64,000 nt of DNA from Arthrobacter sp. ES3-54 (GTDB taxonomy: Bacteria; Actinomycetota; Actinomycetes; Actinomycetales; Micrococcaceae). Below the pieces are notes generated by a model that was not told where the DNA came from, made no database searches, and saw nothing but the letters and a program-made list of their open reading frames with translations. Location of the stretch: NCBI RefSeq assembly GCF_029504395.1, contig NZ_JAQFIF010000012.1, forward strand, positions 1 through 64,000, in the 5' to 3' direction. A program made the translations under genes and the position numbers. Shown here piece by piece: positions 6,636-15,433 of this stretch. Positions within the stretch are counted from its first letter, which is position 1, and every line of letters starts with the position of its first letter.

Positions 6636-8198
6636 ATGAACGCTTCCGCCAAGGATCTGGCTTCCCTTCTTCCGCCCGGCTTCACCCTGGGCGTGGCTAC
6701 GTCTGCCTTCCAGATTGAGGGGGCGCTCGATGAAGACGGCCGCGGTCCCTCCGGATGGGATGTCTTCGCCGCGAAACCGGGGTCGATCGTGGAGGACCAT
6801 AGCCCTGCAGTCTCCTGCGACCACTACCACCGGATGCCAGAGGACGTGGCACTGATGAAGGCCCTGGGGATCGACTCGTACCGGTTTTCGTTGTCATGGT
6901 CCAGGATCCAGCCCGGCGGCAGCGGGCCCGTGAACCCCGCCGGACTGGACTTCTACGCCCGGCTGATCGACCTGTTGCTCGCCAACGGCATTTCCCCCAT
7001 GGCCACGCTCTACCACTGGGACACCCCGCTGCCCCTGGATGAGGCCGGCGGCTGGATGAACCGGGATACGGCCTACCGGCTGGGGGACTTCGCCGCCATT
7101 GCCGCAGCCGCTTTCGGGGACCGGGTTACCCGCTGGGTGACTGTCAACGAGCCCGCCACAGTCACCACCAACGGCTACGCCCTGGGCATGCATGCGCCCG
7201 GTGAGGCGCTCATGCTCAAGTCCCTCCCCAGCGTGCACCACCAGTTGCTCGGCCACGGCCTGGCGCTCCAGGCGCTGCGTGCCGCCAAGGTGCAGGGAGA
7301 AATTGGCATCACCAACGTGTACTCACCGATGGTCCCCGCCACCGCCAACCCGCTGGACGCGGTCAGCGCCGGACTCATGGATGTGGCGCAAAACCGGCTC
7401 TACGCCGATCCCGTGCTGCTCGGCAAGTACCCGGATGTCATTCGGGCCGCCACGTTCTTTTCGTCGTCTTTCAGCCCCTCCAGCGAAGACATGGAGCTGA
7501 TCTCCCAGCCCCTGGATTTCTATGGCCTGAACTATTACATGCCCACCCGCGTCGGGGCGGGCCCGGGTGAGGGGGCCGTGCCGCCCGGCATGGCCGAGGC
7601 CATGGGGGATGACCTCAGCGGGACACCCGGTGCGCCCTTTCACATCGCGCCGTTCCCGGACACCGAGACCACGGCCTACGGCTGGCCGGTCAAGCCCGAA
7701 TACATGTCCGTCGCCCTGGCTGAGCTGGCCGACCGCTACCCGGATCTGCCTCCGGTCTACATCACCGAGGGCGGGGCCAGCTTCGAGGACGTGGTGGTCC
7801 AGTGTGTCGGGTCGGACCGCCGGATGGTTCCGGATGAACGGCGCCTGCGTTACCTCGCGGACCACATCGGCACGGCCCTGGAAGCGACCCGTCCCGGCGG
7901 TGCGGCCGAGGCCGTGGACCTTCGCGGCTACTATGTGTGGTCCTTCATGGATAACTTCGAATGGTCCGCCGGCTACAAGCAGCCGTTCGGTCTGGTGCAC
8001 GTCGATTTCGACACCCAGGTCCGCACACCGAAGGCCTCCTACTACTGGCTCCAGGAGGTACTTGCGGCCCGGAACGCGGCGCCCGCCGCGCAACCGGCAG
8101 GCGGACAGCAGGACGGAGCCCCCGCCGCCGGACAGCAGGACGCCGACGGACAGAACGGCGGAGTTGCCGACGTCGGAGAGCCCAGCCCGGCGGGCTGA
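6636..8198 (+). CDS. GH1 beta-glucosidase
   Basis: A 520-residue cytoplasmic enzyme without signal peptide. The TIM-barrel landmarks of glycoside hydrolase family 1 are present: ATSAFQIEGA near residue 21, YRFSLSWSRI at 82-91, acid/base Glu172 in TVNEP, and nucleophile Glu378 in YITEGG, then YYVWSFMDNFEWSAGY. It hydrolyses beta-glucosides or similar beta-glycosides with retention. The last ~45 residues, after the barrel ends at LQEVLAARN, are a Gln/Gly/Ala/Asp-rich tail with repeated GGQQD/GQQDADG units, which ordinary GH1 enzymes lack. An AGAGG ribosome binding site precedes ATG. No sugar transporter or repressor gene is adjacent, so regulation and natural substrate are unknown. Confidence 0.93.
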   Translation: MNASAKDLASLLPPGFTLGVATSAFQIEGALDEDGRGPSGWDVFAAKPGSIVEDHSPAVSCDHYHRMPEDVALMKALGIDSYRFSLSWSRIQPGGSGPVNPAGLDFYARLIDLLLANGISPMATLYHWDTPLPLDEAGGWMNRDTAYRLGDFAAIAAAAFGDRVTRWVTVNEPATVTTNGYALGMHAPGEALMLKSLPSVHHQLLGHGLALQALRAAKVQGEIGITNVYSPMVPATANPLDAVSAGLMDVAQNRLYADPVLLGKYPDVIRAATFFSSSFSPSSEDMELISQPLDFYGLNYYMPTRVGAGPGEGAVPPGMAEAMGDDLSGTPGAPFHIAPFPDTETTAYGWPVKPEYMSVALAELADRYPDLPPVYITEGGASFEDVVVQCVGSDRRMVPDERRLRYLADHIGTALEATRPGGAAEAVDLRGYYVWSFMDNFEWSAGYKQPFGLVHVDFDTQVRTPKASYYWLQEVLAARNAAPAAQPAGGQQDGAPAAGQQDADGQNGGVADVGEPSPAG

Positions 8199-8235
8199 CG
8201 TCCCTAAGGCAGCTTCAACCTAAACCAGCTTCAAC

Positions 8236-9303
8236 TCAGAGCAGATCCAGGTCCTGTAGGCCCTTCGCGAGTCCGGCGCCGTCGGGCGAATAGAGCCACG
8301 GGACGGATGATTCCGAGTGGTCTCCGGTGTCGGAGTGGCCGCCGGCGAAGACGGCCTCGCTGGCCGAGAGCTGCCGGATGCCGATCGCGGCGACCCGGTC
8401 CGGGTGCTCCTGCGCGAAGCCGGAGTAGATCTCTTCATCGTGCTGGCCGTTGTCGCCGAACAGCAGCCAGCGCATTTTCGGGAACTCCTGGGCCAGCAGT
8501 TCAAGGTTCCGCCGTTTGTGTTCCTGGCCGCTGCGGAACCAGCGGTCGTGGGTCAGCCCCCAGTCCGTGAGCAGCAGGGCGCCCGAGGGGTAGAGGTTCC
8601 GGGCGATGAAGCGGGCCAGGGTGGGAGCCGCGTTCCACGGCCCGGTGGACAGGTAGATCACCGGCGCCTCCGGGTGCTCCACCTTGAGCCGATCCATCAG
8701 GACGGCCATGCCCGGCGTCGCCATCCGGGCGCGTTCGTTCAGGACGAAGGTGTTCCACAGTGCTAGGAAAGGCCGGGGGAGGGCCGTGACCATGATGGTG
8801 TCGTCAATGTCCGAGACAATGCCCAGCTTGGTGTCAGGGGAGATCACGAAAATCCTGGCTTCGACCGGTTCCGTTCCTTCGGCCCGCAGCACGGCCGTAT
8901 GCCAGCCCGGGGTCAGGGCCACGTGCACCAGGGTGTCCACCAGGCCGCCGCGGTCGGTGTGCACGCGCGTGGTGACGCCGCCGATCTGGATCTCCACTTC
9001 GGTGAACTGGACCGGGACACTCGTGAAGGCGCGCCAGCCGCGGACGTTCTGGTTGCCGTTCAGGGCCAGCCGCTCCGCCTTGCTGCCGGGAGCAGGCCTG
9101 CTGGTGAGGACCACGCGGCCAAGCAGCCTGACCCACTCTGTCGACCCGTAGCCCTGATAGGCGACGGTCTGCGGGATGAACTTCCAACTCCGGGCCGTCT
9201 TGAGGCGAACCCCGTTCACCGTGTCCGACACCCAATGGGCGAGCCGGAAGGCCCTGTTGCCGGATACGGGCAGCTGCTGCGCTGGTTGCGACGCCAATTC
9301 CAT
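8236..9303 (-). CDS. APP1-like (DUF2183) phosphatase domain protein
   Basis: A 355-residue protein. Residues about 1-150 are an N-terminal beta-rich region (SVPVQFTEVEIQIGG, HVALTPGWHTAVLRAEG). The C-terminal part is the APP1 catalytic domain with the HAD-type DxDxT motif DIDDT at 165-169, then VIYLSTGPWN, LTDWGLTHDRWFRSG and LLFGDNGQHDEEIY. Yeast App1 is a phosphatidate phosphatase; bacterial homologues are little studied, so lipid-phosphate hydrolysis is inferred. It converges with the GH1 gene and is 74 bases downstream of the DUF72 gene on the same strand, so the two may form one transcript. Confidence 0.85.
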   Translation of the reverse strand: MELASQPAQQLPVSGNRAFRLAHWVSDTVNGVRLKTARSWKFIPQTVAYQGYGSTEWVRLLGRVVLTSRPAPGSKAERLALNGNQNVRGWRAFTSVPVQFTEVEIQIGGVTTRVHTDRGGLVDTLVHVALTPGWHTAVLRAEGTEPVEARIFVISPDTKLGIVSDIDDTIMVTALPRPFLALWNTFVLNERARMATPGMAVLMDRLKVEHPEAPVIYLSTGPWNAAPTLARFIARNLYPSGALLLTDWGLTHDRWFRSGQEHKRRNLELLAQEFPKMRWLLFGDNGQHDEEIYSGFAQEHPDRVAAIGIRQLSASEAVFAGGHSDTGDHSESSVPWLYSPDGAGLAKGLQDLDLL

Positions 9304-9377
9304 GCCTCCACTCTCCCACAGAGCCGGGCTCGGGCAGTGCCGGCGGGCTCGGGTGTGGTTGCCCCCGTGACGCCGGG

Positions 9378-10133
9378 TTACCAGTGTGCCGGCTCACCCA
9401 GCAGCCCGCGCAGTGTGGCGGCGTTGCGGACGGCGTTGCCGCCGCCGTCGTTGTTGAAATATGCGTAGACGTCTTTCCCGCTGGCCTGCCACTCGCGGAT
9501 CCGGTCCGCCCACCAGCGCAGGTCGTCATCGGAATAGGATCCGCCGTACAGGAAGTCGTGGTCCGGGCCGTGCAGCCGGATGTAGACGAACGGCGCGGTG
9601 GCGCGCAGGACGCACGGGAGCCCGGCGCCGCTCATGATGCAGTAAGCCGCGCCGTGACGTTCCAGCAGGGCGTACACGGAATCGTCGTCCCAGCTTGGGT
9701 GGCGGAACTCCACACAGACGCGGATCCACTCGGGGAGCGCCGCCAGGAAGTAGTCCAGCCGGGCGTCATCCCGCGCTAAGCCCGGGGGCAGCTGGACGAG
9801 CAGCACGGCCCGCTTGTCGCCGAGTTCGTGCCAGCACCGGGTGATCCGGTCCGCCCAGACCTCCGGGGCGTACAGCTTCTTGGCGTGCGTCAGGCCACGG
9901 GGCGCCTTGACGGACAGGGCGAAACCGTCGGGCAGGCGGCGGCGCCAGCTGGCGAACGATCCCTCTTTCGGCCAGCGGTAGAAGCTGGCATTCAGTTCCA
10001 CGGTGTCGAAGCGGGCCGCGTAGTGCGCCAGCCTGTCCCGGGCCGGCAGGCCCGGCGGATAGAGGACCCCGTCCCAGTGGTCATAGCTCCAGCCGGACGT
10101 GCCGATCCGCACAGCGGCTTCGTGCTCTGCCAT
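9378..10133 (-). CDS. DUF72 (YecE-like) TIM-barrel protein
   Basis: A 251-residue protein matching the DUF72 family: IGTSGWSYDHWDGVLYP at the start, FDTVELNASFYRWP, KAPRGLTHAKKL, LLVQLPPG, VCVEFRHPSW and YAYFNNDGGGNAVRNA near the end. The fold is a TIM barrel resembling endonuclease IV-like or xylose isomerase-like proteins, but no reaction is established for the family. A strong GGAAGGGG ribosome binding site precedes ATG. It is transcribed with the APP1-like gene downstream and divergently from the GH15 gene, so it may belong with carbohydrate metabolism only by position. Confidence 0.9.
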   Translation of the reverse strand: MAEHEAAVRIGTSGWSYDHWDGVLYPPGLPARDRLAHYAARFDTVELNASFYRWPKEGSFASWRRRLPDGFALSVKAPRGLTHAKKLYAPEVWADRITRCWHELGDKRAVLLVQLPPGLARDDARLDYFLAALPEWIRVCVEFRHPSWDDDSVYALLERHGAAYCIMSGAGLPCVLRATAPFVYIRLHGPDHDFLYGGSYSDDDLRWWADRIREWQASGKDVYAYFNNDGGGNAVRNAATLRGLLGEPAHW

Positions 10134-10268
10134 GCCCGTCCCCTTCCCCCAATGATGGATCCTCGTTCTCCGGCCAGTCCCGCGTGCCGTCCTCCGGGCG
10201 TCCCGTGCGCCGCCTCCCGTGCGCCGTCACCGTGCCGGGTGCGACGGCGGTGTGGCACTGTAAGTGTC

Positions 10269-12119
10269 ATGGTACGCATCGAGGATTACGCAATGGTCGG
10301 GGATCTGCATACCGCGGCCCTGATCAGCACTGAAGGTTCCATCGACTGGCTGTGCCTGCCACGCTTCGACTCACCAGCCTGTTTCAGCGCGCTCCTCGAT
10401 ACCCCCGCGGCCGGCCGGTGGCTGTTGGCGCCGGCAGCCGGCGGCGAATGCACGCGCCGCCGCTACCGCAAGGGCACGCTGATCCTGGAAACCGAGTGGG
10501 ACCTGCCCGAAGGCAAGGTCCGGATCATTGACTTCATGCCGCCCCGCGACGAAGTGGCGGACATCGTGCGGATCGTGGTCGGTGTCCGCGGCACGGTGCG
10601 GATGCGCGGCGAACTGGCCCTCCGGTTCGACTACGGCCATATTGTGCCGTGGGTCCGCCACGACGAGCGCGGAATCCACGCCGTCGCCGGGCCCGACGCC
10701 GCCTATCTGGTGACCGAGGCGCCCCTGCGCGGCGAGCGGATGCACACCGTCAGCGACTTCACGGTCACGGCCGGGGAGCGCGTGCCCTTCGTGCTGACCT
10801 GGAGCCCCAGCCACCTCCGCCGGCCGCGCTCCGTGAACCCGGAGGCGGTCCTGGCGTCCACCGAGGAGTTCTGGCTCGGCTGGTCGGCGAAGTGCAGAAT
10901 CACCGGGCCGCACCGTGACGCGGTCCAGCGCTCGCTGATCACGCTCAAAGCCTTGACCTTCGCCCCCACCGGCGGCATCGTTGCCGCCGTAACGACGTCC
11001 CTGCCGGAGGAGATCGGTGGCACCCGGAACTGGGACTACCGCTTCTGCTGGCTGCGCGACGCCACCCTGACCTTGCAGGCTTTGCTGGCCGCCGGCTACA
11101 CGGAGGAGGCCGGCGCGTGGCGCGACTGGCTGCTCCGCGCCGTCGCCGGGGACCCGGCGGATCTGCAGATCATGTACGGGCTCCACGGTGAACGCCGGCT
11201 GCCGGAGCTCGAACTGCCGTGGCTGAAGGGCTATGAAAACTCGGCCCCGGTGCGGACCGGGAACGGCGCGGCCGGCCAGTTGCAGCTCGACGTCTGGGGC
11301 GAGGTGCTCGATTGCCTGTCCCTGACCCGGAACTCGCTCCTCAAGCACACTGACGACGCCTGGGACGTCCAAGTGGCCCTCATGGAACATCTCGAGACAG
11401 CCTGGAGCCAGCCGGATAACGGGCTGTGGGAAATGCGCGGCCCGCAACGCCATTTCACGCACTCCAAGGTGATGGCATGGGTGGCGGCGGACCGCATGGT
11501 CAAGGGGGTAAGGGACTTCGGCCTGATCGGCCCGGCGGACCGCTGGGAGGAGCTGCGTGACACCATCCACGCCGAGGTCATGGCCAACGGGTTCGACGCC
11601 GAACGCAACACGTTCGTGCAGTCCTACGGGCGGCCCGAGCTGGACGCGAGCCTCCTGCTGCTGCCCCGGGTGGGGTTCCTGGCGCCAGATGATCCTCGCA
11701 TCATCGGAACCATCGACGCCGTCCAGCGCGAGTTGACGCATGACGGCTTCCTGCGCCGCTACCTGCCGGCGCAGAGCGATGACGGGCTTCCCGGTGAGGA
11801 AGGGGTGTTCCTGGCATGCTCCTTCTGGCTGGTGGAGGCCCTGATCGGGGCGGGCCGGCGCCACGAGGCCGGGGAACTGTTCGAGCGCCTGCTGGCGCTG
11901 CGCAACGATGTCGGACTCCTCAGCGAGGAGTGGGGCGTCGACGCCGGCCGGCAGCTGGGCAACACGCCGCAGGCCTTCAGCCACTTCGCCCTGGTGATGA
12001 GCGCGCTGGAACTGCATGAAGATGGCATCCGCCGCAGCGATACCCCGCCGCCCGGCGCGGCCGGGACGCCGCCCCGGCCCGGCCGATCGCCCCGCCCGCG
12101 CCCCGCGCCGCGCCGGTAA
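10269..12119 (+). CDS. GH15-family glycosidase (glucoamylase/trehalase type)
   Basis: Start placed at the ATG at 10269, which gives the family N-terminus VRIEDYAMVGDLHTAALIS; the frame is open further upstream but runs through the divergent promoter. The 616-residue protein has an N-terminal beta-sandwich (about 1-210) and an (alpha/alpha)6 barrel with NWDYRFCWLRDA, DVWGEVLDCL and EEWGVDAGRQLGNTPQAFSH. Family members invert alpha-glucosidic bonds; actinobacterial cytoplasmic members include trehalases and glucoamylases, and this cannot be decided by eye. No signal peptide. The last ~28 residues are Pro/Arg-rich and lie in a region of imperfect tandem duplication around the stop codon. Confidence 0.88.
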   Translation: MVRIEDYAMVGDLHTAALISTEGSIDWLCLPRFDSPACFSALLDTPAAGRWLLAPAAGGECTRRRYRKGTLILETEWDLPEGKVRIIDFMPPRDEVADIVRIVVGVRGTVRMRGELALRFDYGHIVPWVRHDERGIHAVAGPDAAYLVTEAPLRGERMHTVSDFTVTAGERVPFVLTWSPSHLRRPRSVNPEAVLASTEEFWLGWSAKCRITGPHRDAVQRSLITLKALTFAPTGGIVAAVTTSLPEEIGGTRNWDYRFCWLRDATLTLQALLAAGYTEEAGAWRDWLLRAVAGDPADLQIMYGLHGERRLPELELPWLKGYENSAPVRTGNGAAGQLQLDVWGEVLDCLSLTRNSLLKHTDDAWDVQVALMEHLETAWSQPDNGLWEMRGPQRHFTHSKVMAWVAADRMVKGVRDFGLIGPADRWEELRDTIHAEVMANGFDAERNTFVQSYGRPELDASLLLLPRVGFLAPDDPRIIGTIDAVQRELTHDGFLRRYLPAQSDDGLPGEEGVFLACSFWLVEALIGAGRRHEAGELFERLLALRNDVGLLSEEWGVDAGRQLGNTPQAFSHFALVMSALELHEDGIRRSDTPPPGAAGTPPRPGRSPRPRPAPRR

Positions 12120-12187
12120 TCCGCGGCCGCCAGGGCCGCCCGTGAGGTGTCCCCGTGGCCCGCGCCCGCGCCGCGCCGGTAATCCGC
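12105..12187. repeat. Imperfect 63-bp tandem duplication over the GH15 stop codon
   Basis: The 20-mer GCGCCGCGCCGGTAATCCGC occurs at 12105-12124 and again at 12168-12187. Further similar sequence (GGCCGCCCGTG) follows each copy. The first copy contains the TAA stop of the GH15 gene. Confidence 0.7.
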
Positions 12188-12248
12188 GCCCGCCGTCGGC
12201 CGCCCGTGGGCGGTAGGCGGGACCTTCAGCACTTTCCCTCCACAGTTA

Positions 12249-12264
12249 AGTAAGTACACTTACT
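12249..12264. promoter_or_regulatory. Palindrome AGTAAGT-AC-ACTTACT, candidate operator
   Basis: Perfect 7-bp arms around two bases, 41 bases before the DUF1508 start. AT-rich, unlike the surrounding DNA; compatible with a TetR- or GntR-type dimer site. Confidence 0.45.
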
Positions 12265-12304
12265 AACATCCCGGCGGGGGATACGAGGGAACGAGGAGTG
12301 TGCA

Positions 12305-12613
12305 ATGGCGGGGTATTTTGAGCTCGTGGACGCGCCCGACGGCGGCTACCGCATTCGGATGGTGGACGGGGCAGGACAACTGATGGCAGTTTCAGTGACG
12401 TTTCCGACCAAGAAGGCGGCAGTGGCGGGGGTGGCCCAGGCGAGGGAGATCGCCGGAACCGGCCTGATCAGGGACCGCAGCGCCGACGGCCGGTCCGCCA
12501 TGCCCGGCTCGTCCGCCCGGGTGATCAGGGGGCGGCTCGGCGGTGCCGGACGCTCAACGTCCGCAACGGGGGGCTCTCTGGCAGCGGGAAAGAGGGCACG
12601 GGCCCGCCACTGA
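12305..12613 (+). CDS. DUF1508 (YegP-like) domain protein
   Basis: A 102-residue protein. Residues 1-60 match a single DUF1508 repeat: FELVDAPDGGYRIRMVDGAG, VSVTFPTKKAAVAGV and REIAGTGLIRDRS. The remainder is a Ser/Gly/Arg-rich basic tail. YegP-type proteins are small alpha/beta proteins of unknown function. The ATG follows GAGGAGTGTGCA, a usable ribosome binding site. A second DUF1508 protein is encoded at 40577-40837. An operator-like palindrome lies just upstream, so expression is probably controlled by an unlinked repressor. Confidence 0.8.
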   Translation: MAGYFELVDAPDGGYRIRMVDGAGQLMAVSVTFPTKKAAVAGVAQAREIAGTGLIRDRSADGRSAMPGSSARVIRGRLGGAGRSTSATGGSLAAGKRARARH

Positions 12614-12665
12614 CTCTCCGCGCGGCCGTTGCCCCAGCCGAGAATCACGCGCCGAGCGGTACAGT

Positions 12666-12989
12666 ATGGCCATGGATCAGCGGGGGAATCGAGGTTCCGG
12701 CCGTGCCCGGAATAGTCTGCTCGGCCGCGTGGCAGTGCCGCTTGTTGCCGCGGCCATGTTGCTCGCAGGTTTGGTCTTTCTCGCCCAGCCGGTGCCGCAG
12801 GAGGACTTTGGCTGGTTCGCGTACGCTCCGCTGGCCATGGGGCCCGTCCTACCGCAGGGGCTCATGTTCATGGGGGCCAGCGCCTGGGCCGGGTCCGCGC
12901 TGATCGGCGTCGGGTTGCTGGTGCTGGCGTTCTGGTCCGGCTACCGCACGGGTCGGCAGGCCCGGGACCGCAGCGGCGACGCCCGCTAG
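12666..12989 (+). CDS. Small two-helix membrane protein
   Basis: A 107-residue protein starting MAMDQRGNRGSG (ATG at 12666, or 12672). It has a basic N-terminus, a hydrophobic segment at about 24-42 (VAVPLVAAAMLLAGLVFLA), a loop containing PVPQEDFGWFAYAPL, a second segment at about 68-92 (ASAWAGSALIGVGLLVLAF) and a charged C-terminus. Similar small hypothetical membrane proteins are common in Arthrobacter-type genomes; no function is known to me. It stands between the DUF1508 and SDR genes in the same direction, with 52 and 138 bases on either side. Confidence 0.7.
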   Translation: MAMDQRGNRGSGRARNSLLGRVAVPLVAAAMLLAGLVFLAQPVPQEDFGWFAYAPLAMGPVLPQGLMFMGASAWAGSALIGVGLLVLAFWSGYRTGRQARDRSGDAR

Positions 12990-13127
12990 GGGGCACGCCC
13001 CCAAAATGTCCGCCCCGCCGCCTCCCGAGAAGACAGTTCGCGGCGGTCCGGGCGCGAAACACTGCCGTGATGTGCCGTCTCGGCGGTACGCTGGCCGGGC
13101 AGCCGCGTAATGGTCGAGGAGGACCCC

Positions 13128-13889
13128 ATGAGCCAGCACCACACCCCCGGAAGGGTCGCCGTCGTCACCGGAGCCGGTTCCGGCATCGGCCGTGCGGTGG
13201 CCCGCCTCATGCTGGCCGAGGGCTACCGGGTGGTCCTGGCGGGGCGGCGGGAAGAGCCGCTCCGTGAGACCGCGGCCGGCCACCGCCAGGCGCTCGCGGT
13301 CCCGTGCGATGTCACCGTCCCCGACGACGTCGAGCGGCTCTTCGCCGCGGCGCTGGGCCAGTGGGAACGGGTTGACGTGCTCTTCAACAACGCCGGCGTG
13401 TTCGGCCCCGCTGCCTCGGTGGACGAGATCACCATGGAGGACTGGGACGCGACCGTAGCCGTAAACCTCACAGGATCCCTCCTTTGCGCCGCGGCCGCCG
13501 TCCGGGCCATGAAGGCCCAGTCGCCCCAGGGCGGAAGAATCATCAACAACGGTTCGATCGCGGCGCATTCGCCCCGGCCGCGGACCGTGGCCTACACAGT
13601 GACCAAGCACGCGATCACGGGGCTGACCAAGAGCATTGACCTGGACGGGCGCGGGTTCGGCATCACCTGCGGACAAATCGACATCGGCAATGCCGCCACG
13701 GATCTCATGGAGGAAATCGGCGTCGGCTCCGGGGCAGCCCAGGCGGACGGCAGCCTGCGGGCCGAACCGACATTTGCGGTGCAGGACGCCGCCCGGGCCG
13801 TGCTGCTGATGGCCGGGATGCCGGCGTCGGCCAACGTGGGTTCCCTCGTGGTCACGGCCGCGGGCATGCCGTACATCGGGCGCGGCTGA
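13128..13889 (+). CDS. SDR-family oxidoreductase
   Basis: Start at 13128, where GAGGAGG lies five to six bases ahead of ATG. The 253-residue protein is a classical short-chain dehydrogenase: NAD(P)-binding TGAGSGIG at 14-21, NNAG in DVLFNNAGVFG, catalytic Ser in NNGSIAAHS and the Tyr-x3-Lys in AYTVTKHAITGLTK. GRREEP after the second strand suggests preference for NADP(H), by inference. It oxidises or reduces an unknown alcohol/ketone in the cytoplasm. It is the last of three plus-strand genes and converges with the SCP gene. Confidence 0.9.
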   Translation: MSQHHTPGRVAVVTGAGSGIGRAVARLMLAEGYRVVLAGRREEPLRETAAGHRQALAVPCDVTVPDDVERLFAAALGQWERVDVLFNNAGVFGPAASVDEITMEDWDATVAVNLTGSLLCAAAAVRAMKAQSPQGGRIINNGSIAAHSPRPRTVAYTVTKHAITGLTKSIDLDGRGFGITCGQIDIGNAATDLMEEIGVGSGAAQADGSLRAEPTFAVQDAARAVLLMAGMPASANVGSLVVTAAGMPYIGRG

Positions 13890-13944
13890 GGGCCCGGACC
13901 GGCTGGTAGGGGCCGGCCCGCGGGGCCCGGCTAGAGGGGCGTCA

Positions 13945-14364
13945 TCAGAGGGGCAGGAGGGCGGACAGGTCCGCGCGCAGTCCCGAGGCCGCAACCTGGC
14001 CGGCCGCGACGGCGTCTGCCCAGCTCAAACGCCCGCTGACCATCGCCAGCCAGGTGGCGGCGTCGCACTCAATGACATTCGGCGGGGTGCCGCGCGTATG
14101 CCGCGGGCCCTCCACGCACTGCGTGACGCCGAACGGCGGGACGCGCACTTCCACGGAGTTGCCGGGCGCCCGCGCGCTGACTTCCTCCAGGGAGTAGCGC
14201 ACCGCCGTCGCGATGGTGGTGCGCGGCACGGGGCTGGTTCCGCCGGCGCTGGTTCCCCCGGCGCCGGTTGCTTTGGTTCCCGGCGCAGGCGCGGTGGCGT
14301 CCTGCCATGCGGCGAGCGCCGCGCGGCCCTCGTCCACGGCGATTCGACGGCGCGATACAGCCAC
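13945..14364 (-). CDS. Sterol carrier (bacterial SCP) family protein
   Basis: A 139-residue protein. After a Thr/Gly/Pro-rich segment, residues about 50-138 match the actinobacterial sterol-carrier-like domain: TAVRYSLEEVSARAPGNSVEVRVPPFG, QCVEGPRHTRGTPPNVIE and DAATWLAMVSGRLSWADAVAAGQV. SCP2-like folds bind lipids in a hydrophobic tunnel; no ligand is known for this group. It follows the asparaginase gene by 16 bases on the same strand and is probably co-transcribed. The linkage between the two is of unclear meaning. Confidence 0.8.
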   Translation of the reverse strand: MAVSRRRIAVDEGRAALAAWQDATAPAPGTKATGAGGTSAGGTSPVPRTTIATAVRYSLEEVSARAPGNSVEVRVPPFGVTQCVEGPRHTRGTPPNVIECDAATWLAMVSGRLSWADAVAAGQVAASGLRADLSALLPL

Positions 14365-14380
14365 TTTCCTGCCTCCAGCC

Positions 14381-15397
14381 CTAGTCCAGCAGAGCCGCGA
14401 CGGCCCGCCCGAGCCGGATCTTGCCCACCGGGCGTCCCCCGCCCAGGACGGGGTCCACCACCTTGTCTAGGACGCTGGACACCTCAGGGATTTCGACGGC
14501 GCCGGAGGCCGCCAGGAGCGTCAGCCCGACCAAGGTGGTGGCCCGGATGTTGCCGTCGAGCATCTTGATGGCAACCGAGACGCCCTGGCGGGTGGCCATG
14601 ACCAGCACGCCCTCGGCGCCGATCTTGGCCAGGATGCCGAGTTCGTCCATGACGATCGTGTTGGCCTGTCCGCGCCCCTGGACGGCCCACGGGTAGTCCA
14701 GCATGGACGTGGCAATCGTGGCAGCCCGCGCGTTCGAATTCTTGTCGCCCGGAGCCTTGGCCAGCTTCGAGTAGGCCCGGGCCAGCCCCGTCAGGGACAC
14801 GGCAGCAACCGGCGCGCCGCAGCCGTCGATGCCCAGGTGGGCGATGTGTTCGCCGCAGTACTCCTCGATCACGGAGCGGATGCGCTGCTGGAGCGGGTGG
14901 TTGGGTTCGAGATAGCTGTTCTTGTCCCAGCCGTTTTCCGTGCACGCCCAAAGGAACGCGGCGTGCTTGCCCGAGCAGTTGAACGCAAGCCTGGACTTGC
15001 CGCGCTCAGTCTGGACCAGCCAGTTCCGGGCGGTCTCATCTTGGGGCCAGTCGGCCGGGCACTGCAGCTGGTCTTCCTTGGCCCCGGCCGCCTTGAGCAT
15101 GCCCTCCACCACATCCATATGGTCCAGGGATCCGACGTGGCTGCCGCATGCGATGGCCACCTGGGCGCCCCGCAGGGGCACTCCGGACTGCATCGATGCC
15201 AGGGCCTGCAACGGTTTGAGCGTGGACCGGGCGAGGATGGGGGCGTTAATGTCGCCGAGTTCGACAACCACGGTTCCATCCGCGGCCAGCACAACAGCCG
15301 AGCCGATGTGGCGGGACTCCACGAAGCCGCTGCGTTCGATGACTGCCAGTTCGACGGCGGAGTCGACTGTGAAGGTTGCATGCGGGTTCAAAGCCAT
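14381..15397 (-). CDS. Asparaginase (asparaginase II, rhizobial type)
   Basis: A 338-residue protein of the PF06089 family, unrelated to the E. coli type I/II enzymes. Visible landmarks are RSTLKPLQALA near residue 57-67, IACGSHVGSLDHMDVVEGML, FNCSGKHAAFLWAC, LGIDGCGAPVAAVSL and GVLVMATRQGVSVAIK. The family includes the thermolabile Rhizobium asparaginase and hydrolyses L-asparagine to aspartate and ammonia; the serine and lysine of the SGKH motif are conserved. There is no signal peptide, so it is cytoplasmic. It is the first gene of a two-gene unit with the SCP protein. Confidence 0.88.
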   Translation of the reverse strand: MALNPHATFTVDSAVELAVIERSGFVESRHIGSAVVLAADGTVVVELGDINAPILARSTLKPLQALASMQSGVPLRGAQVAIACGSHVGSLDHMDVVEGMLKAAGAKEDQLQCPADWPQDETARNWLVQTERGKSRLAFNCSGKHAAFLWACTENGWDKNSYLEPNHPLQQRIRSVIEEYCGEHIAHLGIDGCGAPVAAVSLTGLARAYSKLAKAPGDKNSNARAATIATSMLDYPWAVQGRGQANTIVMDELGILAKIGAEGVLVMATRQGVSVAIKMLDGNIRATTLVGLTLLAASGAVEIPEVSSVLDKVVDPVLGGGRPVGKIRLGRAVAALLD

Positions 15398-15433
15398 GCA
15401 GCAAGTCTATGGTGCCCGGTGCTGATACCCCGG

